A stretch of DNA of 64,000 nt, from assembly GCF_022807975.1 (NCBI RefSeq), contig NZ_CP094358.1:2232001-2296000 (forward strand). Direction: 5' to 3'. The notes beneath the pieces are model-generated. The model ran no database searches. It was not told where the DNA came from and saw only the letters and a program-made list of their open reading frames with translations. A program made the translations under genes and the position numbers. The stretch's first letter is position 1; each line of letters begins with the position of its first letter. Below, one piece after another: positions 52,839-63,718 of the stretch. The DNA is from Abyssalbus ytuae. GTDB taxonomy: Bacteria; Bacteroidota; Bacteroidia; Flavobacteriales; Flavobacteriaceae.

Positions 52839-55397
52839 GTGAGACTTTTTTTAAAAATAGTTTTCTTTATACTTTTTTCATTTTTTATAATAACAGGCTG
52901 CTCTACAAAAAAGGACACTTTTGTTAACCGTAACTGGCATGCTTTAAATACAAAATACAATGTTCTTTTTAACGGCAATGAAGCATTGGTCGATGGAAAA
53001 GAAACACTAATAGAATCATTTATTGATAACTACTGGGAAATTTTGCCGGTGGAGCGTTTGGCTATACGTGAAGAAATATACCTGGACAGTGATGTTCCCT
53101 CTAATCCTAATTTTGAAAGAGCCGAAGAGAAAGCAACTAAAGCTATACAAAAGCACAGTATGAACATTAAAGGAAGGGAAAAAAACACACAAATGGATGA
53201 GTCCTTCCTGGTACTCGGAAAAGCAAGATATTATGAGCAACGCTTTGTTCCGGCATTAGAAGCTTTTAATTACATATTATATAAATACCCTGATAGCGAT
53301 AAAATTAACGAAGCTAAAATATGGAGAGAAAAAACCAACATACGGCTGGAAAATGAAGAATTGGCACTTACAAACTTAAAAAGACTGACCGATTATGAAT
53401 TGTTAACCGATAAGGATCTGGCCGATGCTAACGCAATGATGGGGCAAATATACATTAACCTGAAAGAAAAAGACAGTGCTATTCAAAAATTAAAAATTGC
53501 CTCATATTACACCAAAAGTAATGAAGAAAAAGGCAGATATTATTACATTATAGGACAATTATACAATGATCTGGGCTATAAAGACAGTGCCAACTATGCT
53601 TTTGACAAGGTTATAGATTTAAACAGAAAAACAAGAAGGGTATATATGATAAACGCCCATCTTGAAAAAATTAAAAATTTTGATACGGTAAATGGCGATA
53701 AAGAATTATTGCTTGAACAATTGACTGAACTTGAAAAAAACAGGGAGAACAGACCGTTTCTGGATAAAATTTATCACCAGGTAGGATTGTTTCATTTAAA
53801 AGAAGATTCTTTAAAATTAGCCGAAGAGTATTTTAATAAATCCTTACGAAAAACTACTGCCGACAGGATTTTGAATGCTAAAAATTATGAAATTCTTGCT
53901 CAAATGAAATTTGAGGACAACAAATATAAATTAGCAGGAGCCTATTATGACAGCACTCTTTTAAATCTTAACAATAAGACAAAAAAATTCAGAAGATTAA
54001 CTAAAAAAAGAACAAATCTGGACGATGTCATTAAATATGAAGATATAGTAAAAACAAATGACAGCATATTGTATGTAGTATCGCTTTCAGAGGTTGACAG
54101 AAACAAATATTATCAGTCTTATATTGATTCATTAATAGACCTGGAAGAAGCTGCCAGGGAAAAAGAAAAAATTCAACAACAATTGGCAGGGTTCGCCTCT
54201 GGCGAGTTTAAAACAAAAAAAAATACATTCGTAACAAAAAACGACAACAAATTTTATTTTTATAATCAAACTACATTAATGTATGGCCTTAATGAGTTTA
54301 AACGCATTTGGGGAAACAGGGCTTTAGAGGATAACTGGAGACTGAGCAACAAAAACATTATTAGGCAGATTGTAAATACCAATATAAAAGATACAACCTC
54401 CTTAAAAACGACTGACAAATATTCTGTATCCTATTATACAGACAGACTTCCGGTAAAAAAACAGGAATTAGACAGTTTAATAAAAGAAAGAAACTTTGCT
54501 AATTATCAATTAGGTGTTATTTACAAAGAAAAGTTTCTTGAATACGATTTGGCGATTCATAAATTTGAAACTCTGTTAAAAAACAATCCTGAAGAAAAAT
54601 TAATAGTTCCTTCAAAATACAACCTGTATAAAATATACGAACAACAAGAGTCCACCAAAGCCGCTCCACTAAAATTAAATATTATAAGTGAGCATAAAAA
54701 CTCACGGTTTGCACAAATATTGGCAAACCCGGATATAGTTTTGCAAAATGATGCAGAAGGTCCGGAAGCAAAATACAACGAACTATATAAAAGGTTTGAA
54801 AATGAGGACTACGAAACAGTAATTTTTGAAGCAGAAAAATATATAACCAGGTATAACGGCGACCCTATTACAACAAAGTTTGAAATGCTGAAAGCCTCAG
54901 CTATAGGCAGGTTAAAAGGTTTTGAAGCCTATAAAGATGCCATAAATTATATAGCCCTTAACTATCCGAACAAAGAAGAAGGAAAAGAGGCACAAAAAAT
55001 ATTAGACGAAACTATAAGCAAATTAGAAAATAAAACTTTTGCCGACTCTACGGCAAAATCAACATGGAAATTAGTATACCCCTTCAACAGGGACAATGTG
55101 TTTAAAATAAAAGAAGTAAAAGAGACTATAGAAAAAGCGGTAAAAGATGTACCTCAAAGAAAGCTTTCTTTTTCTGATGATATTTATGATGCACAATTAA
55201 AGTTTATTGTAGTACATAATTTCCCCTCAAGAGAGCAGGCGCTAGGGTTTTCAGAATTCCTAAACATTAACAAAGATTATTTGGTTGATTCAGAGAATTT
55301 TGTAATTTCGTCCCTCAACTATAGAATAATACAGATTCATAAAAATATAAATGATTATTTGTCGCAGACCAATAACCCAAATCTAAAATTTAACTAG
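52839..55397 (+). CDS. sprE: Type IX secretion / gliding motility lipoprotein SprE (PorW)
   Basis: An 852-residue lipoprotein with lipobox ITGC21 and the conserved family start STKKDTFVNRNWHALNTKYN. It is built of tetratricopeptide-like helical repeats; clear examples lie at about 125-160 (ARYYEQRFVPALEAFNYILY), 190-250 and 540-590. SprE/PorW is needed for the type IX secretion system, which exports surface adhesins and enzymes and drives gliding in Bacteroidota. Start codon is GTG at 52839, giving the signal peptide at once. It is followed by a bactofilin gene after 2 bases, so they are co-transcribed. Confidence 0.9.
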   Translation: MRLFLKIVFFILFSFFIITGCSTKKDTFVNRNWHALNTKYNVLFNGNEALVDGKETLIESFIDNYWEILPVERLAIREEIYLDSDVPSNPNFERAEEKATKAIQKHSMNIKGREKNTQMDESFLVLGKARYYEQRFVPALEAFNYILYKYPDSDKINEAKIWREKTNIRLENEELALTNLKRLTDYELLTDKDLADANAMMGQIYINLKEKDSAIQKLKIASYYTKSNEEKGRYYYIIGQLYNDLGYKDSANYAFDKVIDLNRKTRRVYMINAHLEKIKNFDTVNGDKELLLEQLTELEKNRENRPFLDKIYHQVGLFHLKEDSLKLAEEYFNKSLRKTTADRILNAKNYEILAQMKFEDNKYKLAGAYYDSTLLNLNNKTKKFRRLTKKRTNLDDVIKYEDIVKTNDSILYVVSLSEVDRNKYYQSYIDSLIDLEEAAREKEKIQQQLAGFASGEFKTKKNTFVTKNDNKFYFYNQTTLMYGLNEFKRIWGNRALEDNWRLSNKNIIRQIVNTNIKDTTSLKTTDKYSVSYYTDRLPVKKQELDSLIKERNFANYQLGVIYKEKFLEYDLAIHKFETLLKNNPEEKLIVPSKYNLYKIYEQQESTKAAPLKLNIISEHKNSRFAQILANPDIVLQNDAEGPEAKYNELYKRFENEDYETVIFEAEKYITRYNGDPITTKFEMLKASAIGRLKGFEAYKDAINYIALNYPNKEEGKEAQKILDETISKLENKTFADSTAKSTWKLVYPFNRDNVFKIKEVKETIEKAVKDVPQRKLSFSDDIYDAQLKFIVVHNFPSREQALGFSEFLNINKDYLVDSENFVISSLNYRIIQIHKNINDYLSQTNNPNLKFN

Positions 55398-55399
55398 TT

Positions 55400-55822
55400 A
55401 TGTTTTCAGAGTCAAAAAAATACAAAGCTGATGCAGTTTCTCCAATAGGTTTAACTAACAGGTTAGTTGCAAACACAAAAATTAAAGGTGATATCACTGC
55501 AGATACCGATTTTAGAATAGATGGTGTTCTTGAAGGCAGTATTAAAACCAAAGGCAAAGTGGTAATTGGAAAAACCGGTTACATTAACGGAAAAGTGATG
55601 TGTGAAAATGCCGATATCGAAGGTAAATTTAACGGAGAGCTTAACGTTTCTAATATTTTAACTCTTAAAAGTTCAGCAAACATACAAGGCAACGTTATTG
55701 TGGGTAAACTATCAGTTGAGCCCGGGGCAAACTTTAATGCTACTTGTGACATGAAAGGTGCCGGAGTAAAAGAATTAAAGGCCACCAGCAATAATGAACA
55801 AAAAACCGAAAAAACAGCTTAA
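55400..55822 (+). CDS. Bactofilin (polymer-forming cytoskeletal protein)
   Basis: A 140-residue protein with a central bactofilin beta-helix (about residues 20-115) made of short repeats such as IKGDITADTDFRIDGVLEGS and GKVVIGKTGYINGKV. Flexible tails flank it, the last rich in Lys, Glu and Thr. Bactofilins polymerise without nucleotide at the membrane and shape the cell or place envelope machines. It is 2 bases after sprE, and its 3' end overlaps atpZ by 29 bases in another frame, so three unrelated systems are bound into one transcript. Confidence 0.93.
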   Translation: MFSESKKYKADAVSPIGLTNRLVANTKIKGDITADTDFRIDGVLEGSIKTKGKVVIGKTGYINGKVMCENADIEGKFNGELNVSNILTLKSSANIQGNVIVGKLSVEPGANFNATCDMKGAGVKELKATSNNEQKTEKTA

Positions 55823-56015
55823 AAACCTGGCTTTACTTTCAGGTATCGCCTTTCAAATGGGCGCCACTATATATTTAGGTGCTTATGGAGGCAAATGGCT
55901 GGATGCTCATTATAATACTACCGAAAAAAAACCCTTTACTATAGTATGCACGTTACTTGCTGTAGGTATATCGCTATATATAGTTTTGCAACAAGTAAAA
56001 AAATTACATAAGTAG
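55794..56015 (+). CDS. atpZ: AtpZ/AtpI-family ATP synthase-associated protein
   Basis: A 73-residue protein with two hydrophobic helices (about 11-32 and 47-65), typical of the small AtpZ protein encoded at the head of many atp operons, where it is thought to help metal uptake or c-ring assembly. The conserved early QMGATIYLGAYGGKWLDAHY fits the family. The start ATG lies inside the bactofilin gene, 29 bases before its stop. The AtpI-like gene follows after 15 bases. Confidence 0.87.
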   Translation: MNKKPKKQLKNLALLSGIAFQMGATIYLGAYGGKWLDAHYNTTEKKPFTIVCTLLAVGISLYIVLQQVKKLHK

Positions 56016-56030
56016 AATTTTCTGCCGTAC

Positions 56031-56417
56031 ATGAAAAAACAATTTGTTCTTAGGTTTTTAGCTATACTATTATTAAGTCTTGTCGTTACTTTCACTGCCC
56101 ATATTTTAATATTACATTTCAAAAACCTTGACTTATTTGCCAATAAAATAATACTATCCTATGTTGTAAATTTTTTAGTTGCTTCAGGTATCTTTTTTGT
56201 GCTGTATGGGTTAAGAAACACCTTTAAAAACCAAATTGGCTTCCTATTTATTGCAGGAAGTTTTTTAAAATTTTTAATCTTTTTTGTTATTTTCTATCCT
56301 TATTATAAACAGGATGGAGAAATAATTTTAGCAGAGTTTATGGCTTTTTTCATTCCCTATATCATATGTCTTATCATAGAAACATCAGGAGTGGCAAAAT
56401 TGCTTAAAAATATATAA
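56031..56417 (+). CDS. AtpI-like small membrane protein
   Basis: A 128-residue protein with four hydrophobic helices (about 7-27, 36-60, 68-93 and 102-124). It sits between atpZ and atpB, where AtpI is found in other bacteria. Sequence likeness to E. coli AtpI is weak, so the name rests mainly on position, length and helix number. AtpI is reported to help c-ring assembly. The 119-base gap to atpB holds a promoter. Confidence 0.7.
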   Translation: MKKQFVLRFLAILLLSLVVTFTAHILILHFKNLDLFANKIILSYVVNFLVASGIFFVLYGLRNTFKNQIGFLFIAGSFLKFLIFFVIFYPYYKQDGEIILAEFMAFFIPYIICLIIETSGVAKLLKNI

Positions 56418-56475
56418 AAGCCCATCATATTCTTTCTCATAGCTTTAAGCCCACAAAATAAAGTATAAAATAGTT

Positions 56476-56504
56476 TTTGTTTTTCATTTAAAAAATTACC
56501 TTTG
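56476..56504 (+). promoter_or_regulatory. Full Bacteroidota-type promoter before atpB
   Basis: TTTG at 56476-56479 and TACCTTTG at 56497-56504, 17 bases apart, match the -33/-7 consensus. This is the best complete promoter in the window and lets atpB-G be expressed apart from sprE. Confidence 0.65.
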
Positions 56505-56536
56505 CACCGATTTTTAAGCCACTATATTTTTGTGAT

Positions 56537-57930
<1,394 letters not shown>

Positions 57931-57946
57931 TCAAAAAACTAAAACA

Positions 57947-57977
57947 AAATAGCTACAACGGTTGGTTGTAGCTATTT
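57947..57977 (+). promoter_or_regulatory. Hairpin between atpE and atpF
   Basis: A perfect 13-bp stem AAATAGCTACAAC/GTTGTAGCTATTT (57947-57959 with 57965-57977) and a 5-base loop. The following TTTGTAAAT is only weakly T-rich, so partial termination or 3'-end protection of atpE mRNA is more likely than a full stop. Confidence 0.65.
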
Positions 57978-58023
57978 GTAAATATTAATTAAACATTACA
58001 ACAATTAAATTAGTTCATATAAA

Positions 58024-58524
58024 ATGGAAAAATTAATTAACGAGTTTTCTTTAGGATTGTTTTTTTGGCAAACTTTATTATTTATACTTCTACTTCTTTT
58101 ATTAAGAAAGTATGCCTGGAAACCTATTTTAAATGCAGTAAATGAAAGAGAAGAAGGAATTAAAAATGCATTGCAATCAGCAGAAAATGCCAAAAAAGAA
58201 ATGCAAAACCTTCAGGCTGATAACGAAAAGCTTTTAAAAGAAGCACGCGCTGAAAGAGAAGCAATGTTAAAGGAAGCACGTGAATTAAAAGATAAAATGA
58301 TAGCTGATGCCAAAGATCAAGCCCAGGCAGAAGCCAACAAACTTATAAAACAAGCACAGGCTAGCATTGAAAGTGAAAAACAAGCAGCAGTTGTTGACCT
58401 TAAAAATCAGGTTGCTTCTCTTTCTGTTGAAATAGCCGAAAAAGTAGTACGAGGTGAGTTGTCTGACAAAAACAAACAACTAAAACTCGTAGAAGATATA
58501 TTAGGTGATGTAACCTTAAACTAA
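58024..58524 (+). CDS. atpF: ATP synthase F0 subunit b
   Basis: A 166-residue stator subunit. One N-terminal membrane helix (about 9-30, LGLFFWQTLLFILLLLLLR) is followed by KYAWKPILNAVNERE and a long Ala/Glu/Lys-rich right-handed coiled coil to the end, which ties F0 to F1 through the delta subunit. Length is standard. atpH begins 4 bases after its stop. Confidence 0.95.
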   Translation: MEKLINEFSLGLFFWQTLLFILLLLLLRKYAWKPILNAVNEREEGIKNALQSAENAKKEMQNLQADNEKLLKEARAEREAMLKEARELKDKMIADAKDQAQAEANKLIKQAQASIESEKQAAVVDLKNQVASLSVEIAEKVVRGELSDKNKQLKLVEDILGDVTLN

Positions 58525-58528
58525 TAAA

Positions 58529-59086
58529 ATGGCAGGAGCAAGAGCAGCAATACGTTACGCAAAAGCAGTTTTAGGATTTGCGCAGGACCAAAATCTGGCT
58601 GATCAGGTGAACGATGAAATGAAGTTAATTGCCAAAACAGTTTCTGAAAACAAAGAGTTACAAACTGCCCTTAAAAGCCCCGTAATTAAAACAGAGGTGA
58701 AAAAGCGCAGCTTAAAAGAAATTTTCTCAGGCATGTCTCCTGTTTCGGAAGGCTTGATAAACATTCTTTCAGAAAATAAAAGATTGGAAATTTTAGGAGA
58801 AACAGCTGAAAAATATATCATTCTTTACGACCAGTTAAAAGGTAAAGAAGTAGCAGTTGTAACTACTGCTGTTCCTTTAACAGCAGACCTTGAGAAAAAA
58901 GTGCTGGCTAAAGTAAAAGAGCTTACAGGCAACAAAGTAACAGTAGAGAATAAAATTGACGAAAGCATTATTGGCGGATTTATACTCCGTATAGGGGATT
59001 TACAATATAATGCCAGTATAGCCAACAAGCTAAATAATTTAAAAAGAGAATTAAGTAATAATTTATACGTTTCGCAATTAAATTAA
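58529..59086 (+). CDS. atpH: ATP synthase F1 subunit delta
   Basis: A 185-residue OSCP/delta subunit linking the b stalk to the top of F1. The N-terminal six-helix domain starts ARAAIRYAKAVLGFA; the C-terminal part has the family block KVTVENKIDESIIGGFILRIGD. Length and order are normal. It is 4 bases after atpF, and a hairpin lies in the 52-base gap to atpA. Confidence 0.95.
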   Translation: MAGARAAIRYAKAVLGFAQDQNLADQVNDEMKLIAKTVSENKELQTALKSPVIKTEVKKRSLKEIFSGMSPVSEGLINILSENKRLEILGETAEKYIILYDQLKGKEVAVVTTAVPLTADLEKKVLAKVKELTGNKVTVENKIDESIIGGFILRIGDLQYNASIANKLNNLKRELSNNLYVSQLN

Positions 59087-59092
59087 GAAAAA

Positions 59093-59118
59093 AGGCGTAT
59101 GGCTAAAACCCTACGCCT
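59093..59118 (+). promoter_or_regulatory. Hairpin between atpH and atpA
   Basis: A 7-bp stem AGGCGTA/TACGCCT (59093-59099 with 59112-59118), extended by GG/CC after one mismatch, closes an A-rich loop 21 bases before atpA. No T run follows, so an RNA-processing or translation role is more likely than termination. Confidence 0.5.
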
Positions 59119-59138
59119 AAAATCTAAATATTAATAAC

Positions 59139-60719
59139 ATGGCAGAAGTTAAAGCCGCTGAAGTATCAGCAATATTAAAAAAACAACTATCAGGATTTGA
59201 AGCTTCAGCTTCATTAGATGAAGTAGGTACTGTATTACAGGTAGGTGACGGTATCGCCCGTATTTATGGGCTTTCAAATGCTCAATATGGGGAGCTAGTA
59301 GAATTTGAATCCGGCCTTGAAGGTATTGTTCTTAACCTTGAAGAAGATAACGTTGGTATCGTATTACTAGGTCCTTCTACAGAAATTAAAGAAGGTGCTA
59401 CAGTAAAACGTACCCAACGTATTGCGTCTATTAAGGTAGGTGAAGAAATGGTAGGACGTGTAGTTGATACTTTAGGAAATCCTATTGATGGGAAAGGCCC
59501 CATAGGTGGTACTCTATATGAAATGCCTCTTGAGCGTAAAGCTCCCGGTGTTATCTTCCGTCAGCCTGTAAACGAACCGTTGCAAACCGGTATCAAATCA
59601 GTGGACGCCATGATTCCGATAGGAAGAGGTCAACGTGAGTTGGTTATTGGCGACCGTCAAACAGGTAAAACTACTGTATGTATTGATACCATTATCAATC
59701 AAAAAGAATTTTACGATGCAGGAGAGCCTGTATTTTGTATATATGTAGCTGTTGGGCAAAAAGCATCAACTGTGGCAGGTATTGCAAAAACTCTTGAAGA
59801 TAAAGGAGCCTTAGCATACACTGTTATAGTAGCTGCAAATGCATCAGACCCCGCTCCTATGCAGGTTTATGCCCCGTTTGCCGGTGCAGCAATAGGTGAA
59901 TATTTCCGTGATACCGGTCGTCCGGCTTTAATTGTATATGATGACCTTTCCAAACAAGCCGTAGCATATCGTGAAGTATCATTATTATTACGTCGTCCAC
60001 CAGGACGTGAAGCGTATCCTGGTGACGTATTTTACCTTCACTCAAGGTTATTAGAGCGCGCAGCGAAAGTTATTAATGATGATGATATTGCTAAAAACAT
60101 GAATGACCTGCCGGAACCATTAAAACCCGTAGTAAAAGGTGGTGGTTCATTAACAGCTTTGCCAATTATTGAAACTCAGGCAGGTGACGTATCTGCATAT
60201 ATCCCTACTAACGTAATCTCAATTACCGACGGACAGATATTCCTCGAGTCAGACCTTTTCAACTCCGGAGTGCGTCCTGCGATTAACGTAGGTATATCAG
60301 TATCACGTGTGGGTGGTTCTGCTCAAATTAAATCAATGAAAAAAGTAGCTGGTACCCTTAAATTAGACCAGGCACAATACAGGGAACTTGAAGCCTTTGC
60401 TAAATTTGGTTCAGACCTTGATGCCGCTACTATGAATGTTATTGAAAAAGGTAAACGTAATGTTGAAATTTTAAAGCAGGCTCAGAATGACCCTTATACA
60501 GTTGAAGATCAGATAGCAATCATTTATGCCGGTTCAAAAAATCTTTTAAGAGAGGTTCCTGTAGAAAAAGTAAAACAATTTGAAAGAGACTATCTCGAAA
60601 TATTGAATGCTAAACACAGAGGTATTCTCGATACTTTAAAAGCAGGAAAATTAACAGATGAAGTAACTGATACTTTAACCTCTGTTGCAAAAGATCTTGC
60701 TGCTCGTTATAAAAACTAA
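59139..60719 (+). CDS. atpA: ATP synthase F1 subunit alpha
   Basis: A 526-residue noncatalytic nucleotide-binding subunit. The N-terminal beta-barrel is about 25-95, the P-loop is GDRQTGKT (171-178), a DD-type Walker B sits in [17 protein letters not shown], and the arginine finger lies in [10 protein letters not shown]. The helical C-terminal domain follows. The catalytic beta subunit gene (atpD) is not beside it, so it must be elsewhere in the genome, as in other Bacteroidota. Confidence 0.97.
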   Translation: MAEVKAAEVSAILKKQLSGFEASASLDEVGTVLQVGDGIARIYGLSNAQYGELVEFESGLEGIVLNLEEDNVGIVLLGPSTEIKEGATVKRTQRIASIKVGEEMVGRVVDTLGNPIDGKGPIGGTLYEMPLERKAPGVIFRQPVNEPLQTGIKSVDAMIPIGRGQRELVIGDRQTGKTTVCIDTIINQKEFYDAGEPVFCIYVAVGQKASTVAGIAKTLEDKGALAYTVIVAANASDPAPMQVYAPFAGAAIGEYFRDTGRPALIVYDDLSKQAVAYREVSLLLRRPPGREAYPGDVFYLHSRLLERAAKVINDDDIAKNMNDLPEPLKPVVKGGGSLTALPIIETQAGDVSAYIPTNVISITDGQIFLESDLFNSGVRPAINVGISVSRVGGSAQIKSMKKVAGTLKLDQAQYRELEAFAKFGSDLDAATMNVIEKGKRNVEILKQAQNDPYTVEDQIAIIYAGSKNLLREVPVEKVKQFERDYLEILNAKHRGILDTLKAGKLTDEVTDTLTSVAKDLAARYKN

Positions 60720-60756
60720 TTCATAATTCTGAATACTGAATTCATAATTAGAAAAA

Positions 60757-61617
60757 ATGGCAAACTTAAAAGAAATACGTAACAGAATATCATCGGTAGC
60801 ATCAACCATGCAAATTACCAGTGCCATGAAAATGGTATCGGCTGCAAAGTTGAAAAAAGCACAGGATGCTATTACTGCAATGAGACCATATGCAGACAAA
60901 CTTACTGAGTTACTGCAAAGCTTAAGCGCAACCCTGGAAGGAGATTCAGGAAGTATTTTTGCCCAGGAAAGGGAAGTAAAAAAAGTACTGGTGGTTTCCA
61001 TAACTTCTAATAAAGGCCTTTGCGGTGCTTTTAACTCTAATGTTATTAAAGAATCAGCACGATTAGCAAAAGAAGCTTATAAAAGCACACAAGTAGACTT
61101 CGTAACCATCGGTAAAAAAGGGAATGATATCATAAAAAAATCGTTCAATGTAATTGAAAATGACAGTAATGTTTTTGATGACCTTACCTTTGATAATGTT
61201 GCGCTCATAGCTGAAAAACTTATGGGTTTATATGCTGATGGTTCCTATGATAAAATTATTTTGGTATACAATCACTTTAAAAATGCAGGAAATCAAATTG
61301 TAATGACCGAAGATTTTCTTCCAATCATTCCTGTTAAAAGAGATTCCAAAGTTTCTTTAGATTATATTTTTGAACCCTCAAAAAGTCAGATAGTTGAAAC
61401 TTTAATACCAAAATCTCTAAAAACCCAGCTTTATAAAGCCATTAGAGATTCTTTTGCTTCGGAACATGGAGCCCGAATGACTGCCATGCATAAAGCCACC
61501 GATAATGCCGGTGCTTTAAAAGCAGATTTAACACTTACATACAACAAAGCCCGTCAAGCTGCCATTACCAATGAGATTTTAGAAATTGTAAGTGGTGCGG
61601 AAGCATTAAACAATTAA
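60757..61617 (+). CDS. atpG: ATP synthase F1 subunit gamma
   Basis: A 286-residue central-stalk subunit. The N-terminal helix IRNRISSVASTMQITSAMKM and C-terminal helix AMHKATDNAGALKADLTLTY form the rotating coiled coil. The middle Rossmann-like domain has VSITSNKGLCGAFN. It is the last gene of the cluster; a terminator follows 22 bases after the stop, so atpD and atpC are not in this unit. Confidence 0.97.
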   Translation: MANLKEIRNRISSVASTMQITSAMKMVSAAKLKKAQDAITAMRPYADKLTELLQSLSATLEGDSGSIFAQEREVKKVLVVSITSNKGLCGAFNSNVIKESARLAKEAYKSTQVDFVTIGKKGNDIIKKSFNVIENDSNVFDDLTFDNVALIAEKLMGLYADGSYDKIILVYNHFKNAGNQIVMTEDFLPIIPVKRDSKVSLDYIFEPSKSQIVETLIPKSLKTQLYKAIRDSFASEHGARMTAMHKATDNAGALKADLTLTYNKARQAAITNEILEIVSGAEALNN

Positions 61618-61639
61618 ACTCAATTCAAATAACTAACAA

Positions 61640-61672
61640 AAAAGCCTTGCTTAAGAATGAGCAAGGCTTTTC
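61640..61672 (+). terminator. Terminator of the atp operon
   Basis: A 12-bp perfect stem AAAAGCCTTGCT/AGCAAGGCTTTT (61640-61651 with 61660-61671) and an 8-base loop, followed by CTTATAAA. Clear structure with a T-rich 3' arm. Confidence 0.85.
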
Positions 61673-61743
61673 TTATAAAATTTCCTGTCCTCATTATTGG
61701 CATCAATTTTGAAATTGTATATTTATATTAAATTAAAAGCAAT

Positions 61744-62223
61744 ATGAATTCATTTATAAATTTTCTCTTGGCAGGAATAATTATGGTTGGTTTTTCAGGT
61801 TGTGGCAGTTCTCAAAAATTGGTAAAAGAAGTTCCTTTTACCTTAGGTGAAGTCATGATTGAAAAATGGGAAAACAATGAGGATAATAGTAATAGCACCA
61901 ATATTTTTATTCCTGTGGAACAAGGTAAGGAAATAGAATTGGACAGCGTTTATTTTCGAGAAAAAGTTGTAAAACTGGCAAAAATTCAACGGGACAGTTA
62001 CCTTGTATATATTGGTAAATTTAAAAATGCCCCCTCTCCTAAAAACGATATTATAATGCATGCCGACCCTAAAAAGGAATATGGCAACAAACCTCCTCAA
62101 AAAAATAAAAAAATTCCGTTTAAACTTGAAAAAAACCAGGCAGTAGTGAGCTTTGATCATGAAGGTGAAAAAAAATACTATAAAATTGACAGTATAAAAC
62201 AGGGGCCTTCAGTTAAAAATTAA
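61744..62223 (+). CDS. Lipoprotein of unknown function
   Basis: A 159-residue lipoprotein with a short signal and lipobox FSGC near residue 20. Residues about 40-140 alternate short strands and charged turns (IFIPVEQGKEIELDSVYFRE), and the C-terminal half is very Lys- and Asn-rich. I recognise no family. It stands between the atp terminator and a flippase gene. Confidence 0.75.
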   Translation: MNSFINFLLAGIIMVGFSGCGSSQKLVKEVPFTLGEVMIEKWENNEDNSNSTNIFIPVEQGKEIELDSVYFREKVVKLAKIQRDSYLVYIGKFKNAPSPKNDIIMHADPKKEYGNKPPQKNKKIPFKLEKNQAVVSFDHEGEKKYYKIDSIKQGPSVKN

Positions 62224-62287
62224 AGTTCATACTTTGTATCCATCGGTTATTTCAATATTTTTAAGTTCATTATAACTCTTTATTTCC

Positions 62288-63718
62288 TTGAGCACGCTAA
62301 AACGATTCTTACAAGACACTGTTTTATATGGTTTAGCCACAGTAGTTCCCAGGTTAATGAACTTTATCTTAGTGCCTTTACATACAGATAAACTGAATAC
62401 TGTAAGCTATTCTGACAATACCACATTTTATGTTTACGCTGCGTTTTTTAATGTCTTGTTAACCTATGGTATGGAAACATCTTTCTTTAGAATGTTCAGC
62501 ATAAAAAAAAATAAGGAAAAGGTGTTTTCTACTGTTTTGCTTAGCCTAACCGTAACCACACTTTTATTTTTTGTAGTAGCCTGGGGGTTTAATAATAGTT
62601 TAGCCCAAACAGTAGAACTGAAGTTAGAGTACTTTAATTATTTACTGGGAGTACTTGTTCTGGACACCCTGGTGGTAGCTCCCTTTGCTTATTTAAGGGC
62701 TACTGGCCGACCCATCCGGTTTGCGTCCTATAAATTGCTCAATATAACTGTTTATTTCCTCCTGAACCTTTTCTTCCTATGGGCAATACCCAAATTTAAT
62801 ATCGATTTTAAATTTTATAACAATAATGATAAAGTTCAATACATATTCATTGCCAATTTAGCCGCCAGTGCTGTTACTTTCATTTTCCTTATCCCCTACC
62901 TTTTTAAAACAAAACTGAACTTTGATATAAAAATATTCAAAGAGCTTATAAATTACGGGTGGCCAATTATGGTAGCAGGCCTGGCTTTCGTGGTTAATGA
63001 AAATCTTGATAAACTCATGTTAAAAGATATGTTGGATAAAGATATTATGGGTGCTTATAGCGGTTGCTACAAACTGGCTGTTTTTATGACACTTTTTATC
63101 CAGGCCTTCAGGTTAGGGGCGGAACCCTTCTTTTTTAATCATGCTAAAGAAAAAAACGCTAAAACCGTATATGCGGTGATACTTAAATACTTTGTAATTG
63201 TCGCAGCTTTTGGCTTTTTATTTATTGTAGTTTACATAGATATTTTTAAAGAACAATTTATCAGAAACGCATCTTACTGGAAAGCCCTGGAAATAGTTCC
63301 TGTTATCTTACTTGCTAACTTATGCCTGGGAATTTATCATAACCTTTCCATCTGGTATAAACTCACAGACAAAACAAGGTATGGAATGTATATTTCCTTA
63401 TTTGGGGCTTTTATCACTATACTTTTTAATTACTTTATGATTCCGGTTATCGGTTTTATGGCCTCAGCATGGGCTACCTTAATTGCCTATGGGGGCATGA
63501 TGATTATTTCATATGTTCTTGGCAAAAAACATTACAATGTCCCTTACGAAATAAGTAAAATAACATTCTACCTTTTAATTTCCATATTGTCTGTTTATTT
63601 CTCCTTTTATCTATTCCGTGGAAATTACCTTATAGGAACCGGTTTACTTTTATTATTTTTGGGCATTGTATACATATTTGAAAAAAAAGAACTTCAAAAA
63701 CTCTTTGTGAAAAAATGA
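62288..63718 (+). CDS. Wzx-like lipopolysaccharide/oligosaccharide flippase (MVF superfamily)
   Basis: A 476-residue inner-membrane protein with about 12 to 14 hydrophobic helices. The start [20 protein letters not shown] is typical of polysaccharide-flippase proteins. Start codon is TTG at 62288 with no in-frame ATG before the first helix. Substrate unknown; no glycosyltransferases are in view to the right edge. Its stop overlaps the start of dut (ATGA at 63715-63718), suggesting coupled translation. Confidence 0.9.
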   Translation: MSTLKRFLQDTVLYGLATVVPRLMNFILVPLHTDKLNTVSYSDNTTFYVYAAFFNVLLTYGMETSFFRMFSIKKNKEKVFSTVLLSLTVTTLLFFVVAWGFNNSLAQTVELKLEYFNYLLGVLVLDTLVVAPFAYLRATGRPIRFASYKLLNITVYFLLNLFFLWAIPKFNIDFKFYNNNDKVQYIFIANLAASAVTFIFLIPYLFKTKLNFDIKIFKELINYGWPIMVAGLAFVVNENLDKLMLKDMLDKDIMGAYSGCYKLAVFMTLFIQAFRLGAEPFFFNHAKEKNAKTVYAVILKYFVIVAAFGFLFIVVYIDIFKEQFIRNASYWKALEIVPVILLANLCLGIYHNLSIWYKLTDKTRYGMYISLFGAFITILFNYFMIPVIGFMASAWATLIAYGGMMIISYVLGKKHYNVPYEISKITFYLLISILSVYFSFYLFRGNYLIGTGLLLLFLGIVYIFEKKELQKLFVKK

